Source: Paracoccaceae bacterium (GTDB taxonomy: Bacteria > Pseudomonadota > Alphaproteobacteria > Rhodobacterales > Rhodobacteraceae). Taken from it: DNA of 45,051 bases. The notes below the pieces were generated by a model that did not search any database, was not told the DNA's origin, and saw nothing but the letters and a program-made list of their open reading frames with translations. Below are positions 43,536 through 45,051 of this stretch, piece by piece. Location of the stretch: assembly GCA_028285485.1 (NCBI GenBank), contig JANQPC010000021.1, forward strand, positions 1 to 45,051, given 5' to 3'. The first letter of the stretch is position 1; each line of letters opens with the position of its first letter. The position numbers were made by a program, and so were the translations under genes.

Positions 43536-44405
43536 ATGTATCCGTTTGACTATCTCGCGCCAACCGCCCTGGCCGATGCGGCAGCCGTCTGGGCCGACCA
43601 TGGCGCGACGGCCCGGCTTCTCGCCGGGGGCACGGATCTGAACGTTGCCCTGCGGCACGGCGCGGTTGCGACGGATCTGGTGATCGATCTCAAACATGTG
43701 GCCGAACTGAACGCGGCGATCAGCAGGGGTGATGAAGGCCTTCGGATCGCTGCCGGCACGACGATGACCGCACTTCGCACGTATCTGGCCGAACACGATC
43801 TGTTTCCATCGTTACAGGAGGCGGCGGCCGTTGTGGGCTCGATCCAGATCCGCAACCGCGCGACCCTGGTGGGCAATGTGTGCAACGCCTCGCCCGCGGC
43901 GGATACCGTTCCGGTACTGGCCGCGCTGGGCGCGCAGGTAGAGATCTACGGCCCGAAAGGGCGCCGCAGCCAGCCCGTAGAAGCGTTTATCGAAGGCAAC
44001 CGCCAGATCGATCTTCAGCCGGGCGAAATTGTCACCGCCGTGACGATCCCCATCGCCGACAGCACGCAGGGCTGTGCCTTTGATCGCATCACGCGGCGGC
44101 GGGGCGTGGATCTGGCTACCGTAAACGTGGGCTGCCGCATCGATGCGGATGGGGATGTGGTGCTTGCCTGCGGCGCCGTCTCGCCCCGGCCGCTTGTTCT
44201 GCGGGACGAGACCGGTGTGCTGGGTGATCCCTTGGCTGCGCCCGAGGATCGGGCGCCGGCGATCCAGGCGCTGGTGACCCAGGCGCGCCCCATCTCTGAT
44301 GTCCGCGCGAGCGCGGATTACCGGGTGGCGATGCTTTCGGTCATCGCCGAGCGGGCGGTGAGCCGGGCCCATGCCCGCCTTTCCGGAGGCGCCGCGCATG
44401 CCTGA
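43536..44405 (+). CDS. Molybdenum hydroxylase FAD-binding subunit (CoxM/XdhB-like)
   Basis: 289-aa medium subunit that passes electrons from the Fe-S clusters through FAD. The two FAD motifs are present: LLAGGTDLNV (28-37) and TLVGNVCNASPAAD (110-123). The C-terminal CO-dehydrogenase flavoprotein domain follows (about 175-280). It overlaps the Fe-S/Mo gene by eight bases (ATGCCTGA). Such enzymes hydroxylate CO, purines, aldehydes or N-heteroaromatic rings. Confidence 0.92.
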   Translation: MYPFDYLAPTALADAAAVWADHGATARLLAGGTDLNVALRHGAVATDLVIDLKHVAELNAAISRGDEGLRIAAGTTMTALRTYLAEHDLFPSLQEAAAVVGSIQIRNRATLVGNVCNASPAADTVPVLAALGAQVEIYGPKGRRSQPVEAFIEGNRQIDLQPGEIVTAVTIPIADSTQGCAFDRITRRRGVDLATVNVGCRIDADGDVVLACGAVSPRPLVLRDETGVLGDPLAAPEDRAPAIQALVTQARPISDVRASADYRVAMLSVIAERAVSRAHARLSGGAAHA

Positions 44406-45051
44406 CACGCGCCACGAGATCGAGGCCCGGTTCGACAAGGCCCACAAGGTTGAGATGCGGGTCAACGGGCGCCCGGTATCCCAGCACGTCGCGCCCCATA
44501 TCTCGCTTCTCGATTTTCTGCGCGATGAGCTTGGCCTCAAGGGCGCCAAGGAATGCTGCGCGGTGGGCGAATGCGGGGCCTGCACGATCATCGTTGACGG
44601 CGAGTCTGTGAATGCCTGCCTGATGCTGGCCGTTGAGGGCCAGGGCAAAACCATCGAGACGGTGGAGGGGCTTTCCGCCGGCGGGCAGCTCAGCACCGTG
44701 CAGCACAGTTTTCTGAAATGCGGCGCTGTGCAGTGCGGATTTTGCATCCCCGGCATGGTGATGTCGGCCGAAGTGCTCCATCGCGACAATCCCGGCGCGG
44801 ATGAGGCAGACGTGCGCGAGGCGCTCTCGGGCAACCTCTGCCGCTGCGGCGGGTATAACCGGATGTTCGAAACGATGCGCGATGCCGGCGGGCAGGAGGC
44901 CCACGCCACCACCGCGGAACCCGTGACGGGCCAGACGGTTGGCGCCGACATCAGCCGCGCGGGCGGGGTTGAGCGCGTGAGCGGGGCGCAGCCCTTCCTC
45001 GCGGATCTCGATATCGCGGGGATGGCCCATCTGAAACTTGTCGCGCTTGAT
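44398..45051 (+). CDS. Molybdenum hydroxylase, [2Fe-2S] domain fused to the start of the Mo subunit (partial)
   Basis: 218 codons before the right edge. GGAGG is eight bases from the ATG. Residues about 17-90 form the plant-type [2Fe-2S] domain (C54, C59, C62, C74 in CCAVGECGACTIIVDG and beyond); residues about 95-165 form the second cluster domain (C113, C116, C148, C150). Without any stop the frame continues through a linker into VGADISRAGGVERVSGAQPF, then ADLDIAGMAHLKLVALD, which matches the first residues of the large molybdopterin subunit. So small and large subunits are fused, as in XdhD or aldehyde oxidoreductase-type proteins. Most of the Mo domain lies beyond the window. Confidence 0.88.
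   Translation, partial: MPDTRHEIEARFDKAHKVEMRVNGRPVSQHVAPHISLLDFLRDELGLKGAKECCAVGECGACTIIVDGESVNACLMLAVEGQGKTIETVEGLSAGGQLSTVQHSFLKCGAVQCGFCIPGMVMSAEVLHRDNPGADEADVREALSGNLCRCGGYNRMFETMRDAGGQEAHATTAEPVTGQTVGADISRAGGVERVSGAQPFLADLDIAGMAHLKLVALD

Overview
The window is GC-rich, densely coded DNA with no rRNA, tRNA, insertion sequence or CRISPR that I can see. TRAP dicarboxylate-type transporters, a pca/pob aromatic locus with a PcaQ-type LysR regulator, and carbon-monoxide-dehydrogenase-like molybdenum hydroxylase genes together suggest a heterotrophic alphaproteobacterium, most likely Rhodobacterales (roseobacter-like). This is inferred from gene content, not from a marker gene. Almost everything here imports and degrades small organic molecules.

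Left part (1-9723). A minus-strand operon holds a beta-keto-acid cleavage family (BKACE, DUF849) gene and a TRAP transporter (dctP, dctQ, and dctM running off the left edge). A PAS-LuxR regulator diverges from it. Next is an RND efflux pair (adaptor plus 1082-aa pump) with a divergent TetR regulator and a clear palindromic operator between them.

Middle part (9788-24145). A minus-strand sugar-type ABC operon (binding protein, double ATPase, two permeases) ends in an unusual 610-aa protein: a winged helix fused to a family-1 solute-binding-protein domain, with no signal peptide. A divergent plus-strand operon encodes a short-chain dehydrogenase, an M24 hydrolase-like protein with one altered metal ligand, thiamine-dependent E1 alpha and beta subunits of the acetoin/2-oxoacid dehydrogenase type, a split E2 (lipoyl protein and catalytic protein on separate genes) and an aldehyde dehydrogenase. 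A 13-bp GTCCA-N3-TGGAC-type site occurs twice in the divergent promoter and once before the fusion regulator gene. This suggests one regulon: uptake of an unknown sugar, polyol or ketone-like compound, oxidation, C-C cleavage to an acyl-CoA and an aldehyde, then aldehyde oxidation.

Aromatic part (24185-32109). One minus-strand operon runs pcaC-pcaH-pcaG-TRAP(dctP,dctQ,dctM)-pobA-BKACE, with pcaQ divergent. It supports 4-hydroxybenzoate to protocatechuate conversion and ring cleavage. pcaB, pcaD and pcaIJ are absent from the window, and the BKACE could take over the last step (beta-ketoadipate to succinyl-CoA plus acetoacetate).

Right part (32597-45051). A GntR/FCD regulator and a histidine phosphatase are followed by a long operon: a phosphohistidine swivelling-domain protein, a cyclase-family hydrolase, a separate ATP-grasp half of a PEP-synthase-like dikinase, a secreted NTF2-like protein, a complete Liv-type ABC transporter, a metallo-beta-lactamase-fold protein, and the FAD subunit and fused Fe-S/Mo subunit of a molybdenum hydroxylase that runs off the right edge. 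TTATCGATAATCG lies upstream of both gntR and the dikinase operon. The split dikinase resembles phenylphosphate synthase and rifampin phosphotransferase in layout. I regard this operon and the fusion-regulator regulon as the best candidates for undescribed systems in the window.
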